From Comamonas sp. BIGb0152 (GTDB lineage: Bacteria > Pseudomonadota > Gammaproteobacteria > Burkholderiales > Burkholderiaceae_C), in assembly GCF_024809975.1 (NCBI RefSeq), contig NZ_JANUDY010000008.1, positions 186,001 to 250,000 of the forward strand: a stretch of DNA of 64,000 nt, written 5' to 3'. Below are positions 8,872 to 17,993 of this stretch, piece by piece. How positions within the stretch are numbered: position 1 is the stretch's first letter; each line of letters begins with the position of its first letter. The notes beneath the pieces were generated by a model. The model was not told the origin of the DNA. It worked only from the letters and a program-made list of their open reading frames with translations, and made no database searches. The position numbers and the translations under genes are program-made.

Positions 8872-9816
8872 ATGGCCTATCTGAATCGCCGTAACTGTTT
8901 GCTGTGGGCTGCTGGTGCCGCAACGGCTGGCTACAAGGGGCAACTCTGGGCGCAGGCCGCCCGGCCGGTGGCTGATGCCGGTGCCAAGTCGGTGCTGCAG
9001 CCCTTTGTGGGTGTGCAGCCCAAGGCCGCTGCCAAGCGCCTGATCAGCCTCAGTGGCGCGCTGACCGAAATCATCTACCTGCTGGGGGCCGAACAGCTGC
9101 TGGTGGGCAGCGACACCACCAGCAACTACCCGCAAGCGGCCGATAAAACGCCCAAGGTGGGCTATGTGCGCCAGCTGGCGGCCGAAGGTGTGCTCTCGCT
9201 CAAGCCTGACACCGTCATTGGCACGACCGAGGCCGGCCCACCCGTGGTGCTGCAGCAGATTGCCCAAGCCGGTGTGACGGTGGCGCTGGTGCAGTCGGAC
9301 CATAGCTGGGATGAGGTGCTGCGCAAGATCCGCCTGGTGGGCCAGGCGACGGGCAAGCAGGCGCAGGCCGAACAGCTGGCGCAAAGCTTGCAAACCCAGT
9401 GGGACCAGACCCAGGCACAGGTGCGTGCCAGCCTGGCCGCCGGGCGCGCAGCGCGTGCGCTGTTTGTGCTGTCGCACAGCGGCTCGCCCCAGGTGGCGGG
9501 CCAGGCCACGGCGGCCGATGCGCTGCTGCGCCTGGGCGGCGCCAGCAATGTGATGCAGGGCTTTAATGGCTACCGGCCCTTGACGGCCGAGGCCATGGCG
9601 CAGGCGGCGCCGCAGGTGATTGTGACCACCACGCAGGGGCTGGAAGCGGTGGGCGGTGAGCAGAAGTTCTGGGCACGCCCCGAGCTGGCGCTGACCCCTG
9701 CGTTCAAGAACAAGTCCATGGTTGCGCTGGAGGCGAGCCAGCTGCTGGGCTATGGACCGCGTCTGCCGCAGGCGGTGCAAGCCTTGCACCAGGGCTTGCT
9801 GGCTATCAAGCCATGA
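8872..9816 (+). CDS. hmuT: Periplasmic heme-binding protein HmuT
   Basis: A 314-residue class III substrate-binding protein (BtuF/FhuD type with a helical backbone linker) that carries heme from the receptor to the ABC importer. It has an N-terminal export signal. The first lobe has RLISLSGALTEIIYLLGAEQLLVGSDTTS and LSLKPDTVIGTTEAGPP. The second lobe has SGSPQVAGQATAADALLRLGGASNV. The C terminus (LLGYGPRLPQAVQALH) is typical of HmuT. It overlaps hmuU by 4 bp (ATGA), indicating translational coupling. Confidence 0.94.
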   Translation: MAYLNRRNCLLWAAGAATAGYKGQLWAQAARPVADAGAKSVLQPFVGVQPKAAAKRLISLSGALTEIIYLLGAEQLLVGSDTTSNYPQAADKTPKVGYVRQLAAEGVLSLKPDTVIGTTEAGPPVVLQQIAQAGVTVALVQSDHSWDEVLRKIRLVGQATGKQAQAEQLAQSLQTQWDQTQAQVRASLAAGRAARALFVLSHSGSPQVAGQATAADALLRLGGASNVMQGFNGYRPLTAEAMAQAAPQVIVTTTQGLEAVGGEQKFWARPELALTPAFKNKSMVALEASQLLGYGPRLPQAVQALHQGLLAIKP

Positions 9817-11024
9817 GCGAGGCGGCGCGTGTGCGCGCCACTGCGCTGGCTGCGCGCCATCCCGGGCCCAGGGCTGCCACTGGCCTGCATGCCGTGCCCC
9901 CATCGCCCACGCCGCTAGCGGGCACCGCTAGCGCGGTAGCGAAGCGGCGGGGCGCGGGCCGGCCGCATCGGCGGCTGAAAAAATCCAGCACCCTGGGCCT
10001 GATGGCCTTGTTGGTGCTGGCCGCCTTTGTGTTTGCGGCCGGGCAGGGCGCTTTTGCGATTGATGCGGCGCGCCTGCCAGGTATTACCTGGAACGCCTGG
10101 CTGCACTGGTGGCAGGGCGCGGATGCCGCCAACCCGGGGGCTAGCACCGAGCAACTGGTGTTTGCCACCATCCGCCTGCCCCGCCTCATCATGGGCCTGG
10201 CGGCGGGTGCGGGCCTGGGTCTGGCAGGGGCGCTGATGCAGGGCCTGTTTCGTAATCCTCTGGCCGACCCGGGTTTGATCGGGGTGAGCAGTGGCGCAGC
10301 GCTGGCAGCGGCGGCGCTGATTGTGATGGGCGCGCTGTGGTTTCCCAGCGTGCCGCGCAGCCTGGGCAGCTGGCCGCTGATGCTGACGGCATTTGGTGGT
10401 GGCCTGGTCACCACCTTCATGATTTATGGCCTGTCCCAAACGGGAGGCGGTACGCGCATTGGCGTCATGCTGCTGGCGGGTGTGGCGATCAATGCACTGG
10501 CCATGGCGGGCCTGGGTTTGCTGAGTTTTCTGTCGACCGATGAGCAGCTGCGCAACCTGCAGCTGTGGCTGATGGGCAGCCTGGGCAGCACCCGCTGGCC
10601 GGTGGCCATCACCGCTTGCGGGGTGGTGGCCGTGGCCATGGCGATGGCCCAGCGCCTGGCCCAGCCGCTCAATGCCATTGCGCTGGGCGAGGCCCAGGCC
10701 AGCCTGATGGGCGTGGGGGTGGAGCGCACCAAGCGCCTGGCCGTTGTGGTGGCGGCCTTGGTGGTGGGCTGCATTACCGCAGCCTGCGGCATGCTGGGTT
10801 TTATCGGCCTGGTGGCCCCGCACTGGGTACGCATGCTGGCCGGGCCGGACCACCGCGTGGTGCTGCCTGCATCCGCCTTGCTGGGCGCTGCCATGGTGGT
10901 GTTTGCCGATGCCTTTGCGCGCACCGTCGTCGCTCCGGCCGAGCTGCCGCTGGGCGTGCTCACCGCCCTGGTCGGCGTGCCGCTGTTTTTGGCCATGCTG
11001 CGCCAGTTCCGGCGTCAGCTCTAA
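9813..11024 (+). CDS. hmuU: Heme ABC transporter permease HmuU (FecCD family)
   Basis: Inner-membrane permease of the BtuC/FecCD family. The core (from about residue 60) shows the conserved RLPRLIMGLAAGAGLGLAGALMQGLFRNPLADPGLIGVSSGA block, multiple membrane segments, and the ATPase-contact region near ALGEAQASLMGVGVERTKR. At 403 residues it is longer than usual (about 330-350). The first 55 residues are a hydrophilic Ala/Pro/Arg-rich extension that contains two copies of CCGCTAGCG at 9912-9920 and 9925-9933. The 4-bp overlap with hmuT supports the upstream start. Gene order fits HmuTUV. Confidence 0.94.
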   Translation: MSEAARVRATALAARHPGPRAATGLHAVPPSPTPLAGTASAVAKRRGAGRPHRRLKKSSTLGLMALLVLAAFVFAAGQGAFAIDAARLPGITWNAWLHWWQGADAANPGASTEQLVFATIRLPRLIMGLAAGAGLGLAGALMQGLFRNPLADPGLIGVSSGAALAAAALIVMGALWFPSVPRSLGSWPLMLTAFGGGLVTTFMIYGLSQTGGGTRIGVMLLAGVAINALAMAGLGLLSFLSTDEQLRNLQLWLMGSLGSTRWPVAITACGVVAVAMAMAQRLAQPLNAIALGEAQASLMGVGVERTKRLAVVVAALVVGCITAACGMLGFIGLVAPHWVRMLAGPDHRVVLPASALLGAAMVVFADAFARTVVAPAELPLGVLTALVGVPLFLAMLRQFRRQL

Positions 11025-11027
11025 GCG

Positions 11028-11909
11028 ATGCTGCAAATGTTCAATCCCTTCAAAGCTTTGGGTGCCAGCCCCCAGCGCCTTGCCGTCTCTGAGGGGCAGG
11101 CGCCCGGCAGCAGCTGGCAGCTGGACCAACTGGCCGTGGGCGTGCCAGGTGGCGATACCTTGGTCACCCTGAACACCCGCATCGAGGCGGGCCGAGTGAC
11201 GGCCATCGTGGGGCCCAATGGGGCGGGCAAGTCCAGCCTGCTCAGCACGATGACGGGCCAGTGGCAGCCCCATGGCGGCCAGCTGTTTTTTGATGGCTTG
11301 CCGCTCTCGCGCTGGACATCCGAGCAGCTCGCGCGGCGCCGCGCGATGATGATGCAGGACGGCGGCGTGGCTTTTGACTTTACGGTGCAGGAAGTGGTGG
11401 AGCTGGGGCGCTATACGCACCGGCTCCAGCCCAGCAAGGACGAGGCGGGCATTGTGGCCCGCGCCATGGCGTTGACGGAAGTCGACCATTTCGCCGAACG
11501 CAGTGTACGCACCCTGTCAGGCGGGGAGCGGGCCCGCACCCATCTGGCCCGGGTGCTGGCGCAGCTGTGGGAGCCGGCCGCTTGCGGCGGCGCGCGCTGG
11601 CTGCTGCTCGACGAGCCGACCGCCGCGATGGACCTGGCCTGGCAGCACCAGACCATGGCCTTGCTGCGGGACCGGGCGCATGGCGAGCAAGCGGGTGGTG
11701 CGGGGCTGGGGGTGATTGCCGTGGTGCACGACATGAACCTGGCATTGCGCTATGCCGACGATGTGCTGCTGGTGCATGGCGGCGGTTGTCTGCATGGGCC
11801 CGCACATGAAGTGCTGACACCCGAGACCATTGCCCAGGTCTGGGGCGTGGGCTGCTATGCGGCCCAGGCACCGGACGGCACGGCCCAGTACCTGTTTGCG
11901 CAAAACTGA
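11028..11909 (+). CDS. hmuV: Heme ABC transporter ATP-binding protein HmuV
   Basis: Cytoplasmic ATPase that powers HmuU. The 293 residues show Walker A GPNGAGKSS (62-70), a Q-loop in MMQDGGVAFDFTVQEVV, the signature LSGGERARTHLARVL, Walker B WLLLDEPTAAMD and the switch His in VVHDMNLALRYAD. A roughly 35-residue N-terminal extension precedes the first strand. It starts 3 bp after hmuU and ends the operon. A short GCGGGC-CGAA-GCCCGC hairpin (11910-11925) without a T tract follows. Confidence 0.95.
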   Translation: MLQMFNPFKALGASPQRLAVSEGQAPGSSWQLDQLAVGVPGGDTLVTLNTRIEAGRVTAIVGPNGAGKSSLLSTMTGQWQPHGGQLFFDGLPLSRWTSEQLARRRAMMMQDGGVAFDFTVQEVVELGRYTHRLQPSKDEAGIVARAMALTEVDHFAERSVRTLSGGERARTHLARVLAQLWEPAACGGARWLLLDEPTAAMDLAWQHQTMALLRDRAHGEQAGGAGLGVIAVVHDMNLALRYADDVLLVHGGGCLHGPAHEVLTPETIAQVWGVGCYAAQAPDGTAQYLFAQN

Positions 11910-11958
11910 GCGGGCCGAAGCCCGCCGAGTTGCTTGGTTGCGTGGTTGCTTGGGCTGC

Positions 11959-12414
11959 TTATTCCAGCGGTTCGTCTTCGGGCGTGCACTGGCGCTTCAA
12001 GCTCTGGGCCTCGTAGTCCAGCGTCTGCTTCATCGCGCCGCCCAGCAAGGCCGCGTCGATGTGCAGGTGAAAGTTGTCCGCCGTGTTGGTTTGCTTGGCC
12101 TGGGCGGTGAGCATCTTGCCGCAGGTCACTGTCCAGCTCTTGTTGTTCTTGTCCAGCAGCTTGCTGTCTTTGATGCGGCATTGGCTGAAGTGCTTGGACA
12201 GAATCAGGTCGGGGTAGAGAAAGCCGTCCTTGTCCACCAGCTCGGGGCCAATGCAGCGGTCCTTGGTGCGTGCGGGTTTGGCAGGCTTGTTGCCGATGGC
12301 CGACTTGGTTTCGGTCACCGAAAAAGCGCCTGGCTGTGCAGCCTGGGCGGGAAGGGCGGCCAGCAGCATGGCAAACATGCAGGCGCTGGCCAGCGTGGCT
12401 AATCTTGCGTTCAT
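11959..12414 (-). CDS. Secreted four-cysteine protein, DUF3617-like
   Basis: A 151-residue exported protein of unknown function. A clear signal peptide (LASACMFAMLLAALPAQAA) is followed by a mature domain with four cysteines spaced CIGPE, QCRIK, TCGKM and QCTPEDEP. This pattern, with alternating hydrophobic strands, resembles the periplasmic DUF3617 family, though that assignment is from memory of the pattern. Shine-Dalgarno GAGGAA precedes ATG 12414. It is convergent with hmuV, with only 49 bp between the two stops. Confidence 0.65.
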   Translation of the reverse strand: MNARLATLASACMFAMLLAALPAQAAQPGAFSVTETKSAIGNKPAKPARTKDRCIGPELVDKDGFLYPDLILSKHFSQCRIKDSKLLDKNNKSWTVTCGKMLTAQAKQTNTADNFHLHIDAALLGGAMKQTLDYEAQSLKRQCTPEDEPLE

Positions 12415-12554
12415 GGGTTTATTCCTCAGCAGCGGCCCAGCACCTGGGCCGCTATCTCTTGGTTATAGCAGGCGGGTAGGGGGTCTGCTGTAAAGCTGTG
12501 CGAAGAAACAGTAACGCCGCGCATCCCTGGCCGCTGGGCAGCCTGCAGGCCCAT

Positions 12555-13376
12555 TCACTCGTCTTGTTTCAGCCCCTGCATCACCACAGCGGCAATCTCC
12601 TCGATCGACTTGTGCGTGGTAGACAGCCATTGGATGCCCGCGCGGCGCATCATCGACTCGGCCTCGGCCACTTCCATGCGGCAGTTTTGCAAGCTGGCAT
12701 AGCGCGAGTCGGGCCGGCGCTCATTGCGGATCTGGGACAGGCGATCGGGTGCAATGGTCAGGCCAAAGATCTTCTTCTTGAACGGAATCAGTGCAGGCGG
12801 CAGTTGCTGGCGGTCGAAATCCTCAGGGATCAGCGGGTAATTGGCGACCTTGAGGCCAAACTGCATCGCCAGGTACAGGCTGGTAGGGGTCTTGCCGCTG
12901 CGGCTCACCCCCACCAAAATCACATCGGCACCGGCCAGGTCATGGTTGGTCTGGCCATCGTCGTGCGCCAGGCTGAAGTTGATGGCCTCCATGCGGTCGA
13001 AGTATTCCTTGCTCTCGCTGATGTCGGTAAAGCGGCCAATGCGGTGGTGCGATTTGGCGCCCAGCTCGTCTTCCAGCGGTTGCACAAAGGTGGCAAACAT
13101 GTCCATCACCAGGCCCTTGCAGTGCTCATGCACTACTTTCACCGTCTCCGGCTCGACCAAGGTGGTGAAAACAATGGGCTTTTTGCCCTCTTTCTCCGCC
13201 GTGTGGTTGATCTGGTGTACGGCCTGGTGGGCTTTGTCGACGGTATCCACAAAGGGCAGGCGCACCGCGCGGGTGGTGATGTCGAACTGCTTCATGATGG
13301 CGCGGCCAAAGGTCTCGGCTGTCACGCCGGTGCCATCAGAGATAAAGAAAATGGTACGTTGGTGCATGGTAGTCAT
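12555..13376 (-). CDS. ppsR: Phosphoenolpyruvate synthase regulatory protein (bifunctional kinase/pyrophosphorylase)
   Basis: DUF299 family. It inactivates PEP synthase by ADP-dependent phosphorylation of the active-site region and reactivates it by phosphate-dependent removal. About 273 residues begin TMHQRTIFFISDGTGVTAETFGRA and contain the P-loop-like GVSRSGKTPTSLYLA and the C-terminal RRAGIQWLSTTHKSIEEIA. Family length is about 270-277. ATG 13376 and ATG 13364 are both reasonable starts, and neither has a good Shine-Dalgarno. It is divergent from its target ppsA, the classic arrangement. Confidence 0.95.
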   Translation of the reverse strand: MTTMHQRTIFFISDGTGVTAETFGRAIMKQFDITTRAVRLPFVDTVDKAHQAVHQINHTAEKEGKKPIVFTTLVEPETVKVVHEHCKGLVMDMFATFVQPLEDELGAKSHHRIGRFTDISESKEYFDRMEAINFSLAHDDGQTNHDLAGADVILVGVSRSGKTPTSLYLAMQFGLKVANYPLIPEDFDRQQLPPALIPFKKKIFGLTIAPDRLSQIRNERRPDSRYASLQNCRMEVAEAESMMRRAGIQWLSTTHKSIEEIAAVVMQGLKQDE

Positions 13377-13655
13377 CGGCAGTAACAAACAAATTCTGTC
13401 GCAGGCAGTGCACAGCCGGTGGGGGCTTTGTCATTGTTGACCACCGTGTTCAGCAAGTCGCAAGCAAAACGGCGGCAGCACGCCTACAATGACGCCCATT
13501 ATTCACATTTCCCGCATGTACTCCGGCCTACCAGTACAAATACAAAGCCAGATGTCCGAGCCCAGCGTGGCCGGGCAGGAGTCTATGCCTGCGTGCCATT
13601 GCCCGACCAGCGGCCATGGGCGCCCGAGCCAGTTTTTAACTTCCGGAGCTTCACC
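13377..13655. promoter_or_regulatory. Divergent ppsR/ppsA control region
   Basis: A 279-bp gap with no supported gene. It must hold both promoters. A TACAAT at 13485-13490 is a candidate -10 for ppsA, but a matching -35 is not evident. The ppsA-frame extension upstream to 13419 is rejected because the conserved protein begins at 13656. Confidence 0.4.
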
Positions 13656-16049
13656 ATGTCCAACCTCTACAGCGCGACCGCCTTGGTCGTACCGTTTGAG
13701 AACCTGAGAATGACCGACGTCGAGGTCGTAGGCGGCAAAAACGCCTCGCTCGGCGAGATGATCTCGCAACTGCCGCAAGGCGTGCGCGTGCCGACGGGCT
13801 TTGCCACCACGGCCCACGCGTTCCGCGAGTTCCTGGCCCACGAAGGCCTGGCTGGCAAGATCAGCGCCAAGCTCGCGGCGCTGGATGTGGACGATGTGCG
13901 TGCGCTGGCCCAGGTCGGCGCCGAGATCCGTGCCATGGTCGAGAGCCAGCCTTTCCCGCTCGATCTGCAAAAAGCCATTGCCGAGGCCTTTGTGACCTTG
14001 CAAGCGGGCAATACCGAGGCCTCGTTTGCGGTGCGCTCGTCGGCCACCGCAGAAGACCTGCCTGACGCTTCCTTCGCAGGGCAGCAAGAAACCTTCCTCA
14101 ACGTGGTGGGCATCGAGGATGTGCTGCACAAGATGAAGGAAGTGTTCGCCTCGCTCTACAACGACCGCGCCATCTCCTACCGCGTGCACAAGGGCTTCGC
14201 CCATGACGTGGTGGCTTTGTCGGCCGGCGTGCAGCGCATGGTGCGCTCGGACAAGGGCGCCGCCGGCGTGATGTTCACCATCGATACCGAGTCGGGCTTT
14301 GACCAGGTGGTGTTCATCACCTCCAGCTATGGCCTGGGTGAGACCGTGGTGCAGGGCGCCGTGAACCCGGACGAGTTCTATGTGCACAAGCCGATGCTGG
14401 AAGCGGGCAAGCAGGCGCTGATTCGCCGCAACCTGGGCTCCAAGCTGGTGCAGATGGTGTTTGCCACGCCTGAGGAAAAAGCCGCATCGGGCAAGCTGGT
14501 CAGCACCACCGATGTGAGCCCCGAGCTGCGCAACCGCTATTCGCTCACCGATGCCGAGGTGCAGGAGCTGGCGCAGTACGCGCTGGTGATCGAGAAGCAC
14601 TATGCCCGCCCGATGGATATCGAATGGGGCAAGGACGGCACCGACGGCAAGATCTACATTCTGCAGGCACGCCCTGAGACGGTGAAGAGCCAGTCTAAAG
14701 GCCAAGCCGAGCAGCGCTACAAGCTCAAGGGCAGCGGTACGGTGCTGGCCGAGGGCCGCGCCATTGGCCAGAAGATCGGTACCGGCCGCGTGCGCCTGGT
14801 CTCCGATATCTCGCAGATGGACCAGGTCGAAGCCGGTGATGTGCTGGTGACCGACATGACCGACCCGAACTGGGAGCCGGTGATGAAGAAGGCCGCGGCC
14901 ATTGTCACCAACCGGGGCGGCCGCACCTGCCACGCTGCCATCATTGCGCGCGAGCTGGGCATCCCTGCAGTGGTGGGTTGTGGCAATGCCACCGACCTGC
15001 TCAAGAACGGCACCTTGGTAACGGTCAGCTGCGCCGAAGGCGATACCGGCCGCATCTATGACGGCCTGCTGGAAACCGAAGTGACCGAGGTCAAGCGCGG
15101 TGAAATGCCGCCGATCAAGACCAAGATCATGATGAACGTGGGCAACCCCCAGCTGGCCTTTGACTTTGCCCAGCTGCCCAACGATGGCGTCGGTCTGGCG
15201 CGTCTGGAATTCATCATCAACAACAACATCGGTGTGCACCCCAAGGCCATCCTGGACTACCCCGCCGTGGATGCCGACCTGAAAAAGGCGGTCGAATCGG
15301 TGGCCCGTGGCCATGCCTCGCCCCGCGCCTTCTACGTGGACAAGATCACCGAAGGCGTGGCAACCATTGCGGCGGCGTTCTACCCCAAGCCGGTGATCGT
15401 GCGCATGTCGGACTTCAAGTCCAACGAGTACCGCAAGCTGATCGGCGGCAGCCGCTACGAGCCCGATGAAGAGAACCCGATGCTGGGCTTCCGGGGTGCG
15501 GCGCGCTACATCTCCAAGGACTTCGGCGAAGCCTTCAAGATGGAATGCGAAGCGCTCAAGCGCGTGCGCAACGACATGGGTCTGACCAATGTCAAGGTGA
15601 TGATTCCCTTTGTGCGGACCCTGGACCAGGCCAAGCGCGTCACCGAGCTGCTGGCGGCCAACGGCCTGAGCCGTGGCGAGAACGGACTGGAAGTCATCAT
15701 GATGTGTGAAGTGCCGTCGAACGCCATCCTGGCCGATGAGTTCCTGGAGTACTTCGACGGCTTCTCGATTGGCTCGAACGACCTGACCCAGCTCACCCTG
15801 GGCCTGGACCGGGACTCTGGCCTGGAGCTGTTGGCGGCGGACTTTGACGAGCGCGACCCCGCCGTCAAGAAATTGCTTGAGCGCGCCATCAGCGCCTGCC
15901 TGGCCAAGAACAAGTATGTCGGCATCTGCGGCCAGGGCCCCTCGGACCACCCTGACTTTGCGCTGTGGCTGGCGGACCAGGGCATTGCCTCGATCTCGCT
16001 GAACCCCGACAGCGTCATCGACACCTGGCAGCGCCTGGCCGCCAAGTAA
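13656..16049 (+). CDS. ppsA: Phosphoenolpyruvate synthase
   Basis: Converts pyruvate + ATP + water to PEP + AMP + Pi, allowing growth on C3 and gluconeogenic substrates. The 797-residue product matches E. coli PpsA (792). Visible parts are the N-terminal ATP-grasp-like domain ([32 protein letters not shown]), the central swivel domain with the catalytic His in [20 protein letters not shown], and the C-terminal TIM barrel ([55 protein letters not shown]). GGAG precedes ATG 13656. It is regulated post-translationally by the divergent ppsR. A strong terminator follows. Confidence 0.98.
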   Translation: MSNLYSATALVVPFENLRMTDVEVVGGKNASLGEMISQLPQGVRVPTGFATTAHAFREFLAHEGLAGKISAKLAALDVDDVRALAQVGAEIRAMVESQPFPLDLQKAIAEAFVTLQAGNTEASFAVRSSATAEDLPDASFAGQQETFLNVVGIEDVLHKMKEVFASLYNDRAISYRVHKGFAHDVVALSAGVQRMVRSDKGAAGVMFTIDTESGFDQVVFITSSYGLGETVVQGAVNPDEFYVHKPMLEAGKQALIRRNLGSKLVQMVFATPEEKAASGKLVSTTDVSPELRNRYSLTDAEVQELAQYALVIEKHYARPMDIEWGKDGTDGKIYILQARPETVKSQSKGQAEQRYKLKGSGTVLAEGRAIGQKIGTGRVRLVSDISQMDQVEAGDVLVTDMTDPNWEPVMKKAAAIVTNRGGRTCHAAIIARELGIPAVVGCGNATDLLKNGTLVTVSCAEGDTGRIYDGLLETEVTEVKRGEMPPIKTKIMMNVGNPQLAFDFAQLPNDGVGLARLEFIINNNIGVHPKAILDYPAVDADLKKAVESVARGHASPRAFYVDKITEGVATIAAAFYPKPVIVRMSDFKSNEYRKLIGGSRYEPDEENPMLGFRGAARYISKDFGEAFKMECEALKRVRNDMGLTNVKVMIPFVRTLDQAKRVTELLAANGLSRGENGLEVIMMCEVPSNAILADEFLEYFDGFSIGSNDLTQLTLGLDRDSGLELLAADFDERDPAVKKLLERAISACLAKNKYVGICGQGPSDHPDFALWLADQGIASISLNPDSVIDTWQRLAAK

Positions 16050-16104
16050 GCGGCACGGCCTGGCCGCGACCACGGTGGCGGCCAGCCCACAAGGCTGAAA
16101 ACCC

Positions 16105-16136
16105 AAAAGCCAGTCAGATATCTGACTGGCTTTTTT
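16105..16136. terminator. Bidirectional terminator between ppsA and wrbA
   Basis: A 30-nt perfect palindrome (16105-16134) with A residues on its left and a T run on its right. It lies between the converging ppsA and wrbA genes and can serve both. Confidence 0.92.
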
Positions 16137-16175
16137 ACGTGGGTAGCGGCTGCAGCCGGCAGGGCCGGCTCAGGC

Positions 16176-16775
16176 TCAGGCGCTCAGCTTGGCAGCCAGT
16201 GCGGCGACCTTGGCGCCTTGGGCAAAGGCCAGTTCCAGCTCGGGGGCAGAAGGCTGGCGCGAGCCGTCGGCGCCGGCTAGGGTCGCTGCGCCGTAGGGCG
16301 AGCCGCCCTTGGCCTGGGACAGGTCAAACTGCGATGGCAGGCCAAAACCGGCCGGCACGATCACCATGCCATGGTGGGCCAGCGTGTTCCAGAACGAGGT
16401 GACGGTGGTCTCCTGACCGCCCAAGGTGCCGGTCGAGGTGAAGACGCTGCCCAGCTTGCCCGACAGCGCGCCCTTGGCCCAGAGGCCGCCGGTCTGGTCG
16501 AGGAAGCTGCGCATCTGGCCGCTCATATTGCCAAAGCGGGTAGGGGTGCCAAAGATGATGGCGTCGTAATCCGCCAGCTCGGCAGGCGTGGCAACGGCTG
16601 CGGTCTGGTCTGCTTTGCCGCCAGCGGCTTGGAAGGCCTCTTGCGGCATGGTCTCAGGCACGCGCTTGATGACCACCTCGGTGCCAGCAATGCTGGCTGC
16701 GCCTTCGGCGATCTTGCCGGCCATGGTCTCGATGTGACCGTACATGGAATGGTAGAGAACCAGAACTTTAGCCAT
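16176..16775 (-). CDS. wrbA: NAD(P)H:quinone oxidoreductase WrbA
   Basis: Tetrameric flavodoxin-like FMN enzyme that reduces quinones by two electrons, protecting against redox cycling. The 199 residues contain the FMN phosphate loop [12 protein letters not shown], the [25 protein letters not shown] block and [13 protein letters not shown], all WrbA signatures. Shine-Dalgarno AAGGAAA precedes ATG 16775. It stands alone, with a terminator shared with ppsA. Confidence 0.96.
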   Translation of the reverse strand: MAKVLVLYHSMYGHIETMAGKIAEGAASIAGTEVVIKRVPETMPQEAFQAAGGKADQTAAVATPAELADYDAIIFGTPTRFGNMSGQMRSFLDQTGGLWAKGALSGKLGSVFTSTGTLGGQETTVTSFWNTLAHHGMVIVPAGFGLPSQFDLSQAKGGSPYGAATLAGADGSRQPSAPELELAFAQGAKVAALAAKLSA

Positions 16776-16940
16776 GGTGAATGTTTCCTTTGTCGATAAA
16801 TGCGGACCGCTGCAGAGGCGGAGATCAGAACGTCTTGACGTCTTGGTCTACTGTAGGGCCTGGGCGGGCTGTTGAGGTGTCCATGGTTTGAACGCAGCGT
16901 TGCATGGATTTGAACAATCACCGGCTCTGCGCCCTGGGCC

Positions 16941-17831
16941 TCACCACTCGCTGCGCCCCAGCAGCAGCTTGCACAGCGCCTGCACCTTGGGCGAGGCATG
17001 GCGTGTGCGCGGGTAGACCAGGGACAGCGCACGGCTGCGGCCTTCCAGTGCAGGCAGCAGGCGCTCGAGCCGGCCATCGGCGAGCGCCTCGCGTGCGGTA
17101 AAGCCCATCACCTGGGCCACGCCCAAGCCGGCGATGGCGGCTTCTATCAAGGGGTCGCCGCTGTCAAAACGGATGGCATGGGGCGCGGGCCAGTCGGTGG
17201 TGCTGCCGTCTGCCAGGCGAAACTGCCAAGGCACGGCAAAGCCCCGGTAGTGGTTGTAGACCGACAGGCAGCGGTGCGCGGCCAGCTCTTGCAGGTTCTG
17301 CGGTCGGCCGTGGCGGGCGGTATAGGCGGGAGATGCCACCGTCACCCAGTGCAAGGGCGGCAGGGGGCGCGCGATCATGCGGCTGTCCAGCAGCGGGCCG
17401 ATGCGCACGGCCGCGTCAAAGCCCTCATCCACCATGTCGACCAGGCGGTCGGTAAAGCTGGCCTCGATCTGCAGGCCCGGGTGCTGCTCCAGCAACTGGC
17501 CCAGCAGCGGGGTCAGCACCACCCGGCCCAGCACTGAGGGCGCAGTCATGCGCAGCACGCCCGTGGGCTCGCAGCGCCGGTCCAGCAGTTGTTGCCGGGC
17601 ATCGTCCAGCCCAGCGATCAGCTCGGCACTGCGGTCAACCATCAGGCAGCCATCGGGCGTCAAAGACACATTGCGGGTGTTGCGGTGCAGCAGGCGCGTG
17701 CCCAGGTCGGCCTCCAGCTGCGCAATGGCCCGGGAGATGCGCGACTGTGTGGTGCCCAGGCTGTGCGCAGCCTGGGTAAAGCTCTTGTGCTCAGCCACCT
17801 TGATGAGGATGTGTACTGCGTTCAAATCCAT
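16941..17831 (-). CDS. LysR-family transcriptional regulator
   Basis: A 296-residue regulator. The N-terminal winged helix-turn-helix (residues 1-60: DLNAVHILIKVAEHKSFTQAAHSLGTT, SRAIAQLEADLGTRLLHR) is followed by an effector-binding domain. ATG 17831 has Shine-Dalgarno AGGAG; the frame extends to 17939 without support. It is divergent from an MFS exporter gene, with an AT-rich 160-bp region between them. LysR proteins usually control the divergent neighbour and themselves, so it probably regulates that exporter. Ligand unknown. Confidence 0.93.
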   Translation of the reverse strand: MDLNAVHILIKVAEHKSFTQAAHSLGTTQSRISRAIAQLEADLGTRLLHRNTRNVSLTPDGCLMVDRSAELIAGLDDARQQLLDRRCEPTGVLRMTAPSVLGRVVLTPLLGQLLEQHPGLQIEASFTDRLVDMVDEGFDAAVRIGPLLDSRMIARPLPPLHWVTVASPAYTARHGRPQNLQELAAHRCLSVYNHYRGFAVPWQFRLADGSTTDWPAPHAIRFDSGDPLIEAAIAGLGVAQVMGFTAREALADGRLERLLPALEGRSRALSLVYPRTRHASPKVQALCKLLLGRSEW

Positions 17832-17993
17832 GGGCCGCTCCTGCCAAACTATTGATTCATTTTTGCATAAGTAAAAGATAGATTTTCTGTTTATCTTCGT
17901 TATTGATTTAAATACCATGTCGCCATGACCGGTCATCACCCGCCTGCAGGCGCTGCCTCAGCACTGCAGGTCCGTATGTTTTGGAGTGATGAA

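Noticed and set aside
13503-16106. 867-residue open frame on the minus strand
   Set aside because: It is the antisense of ppsA, whose motifs are unambiguous.
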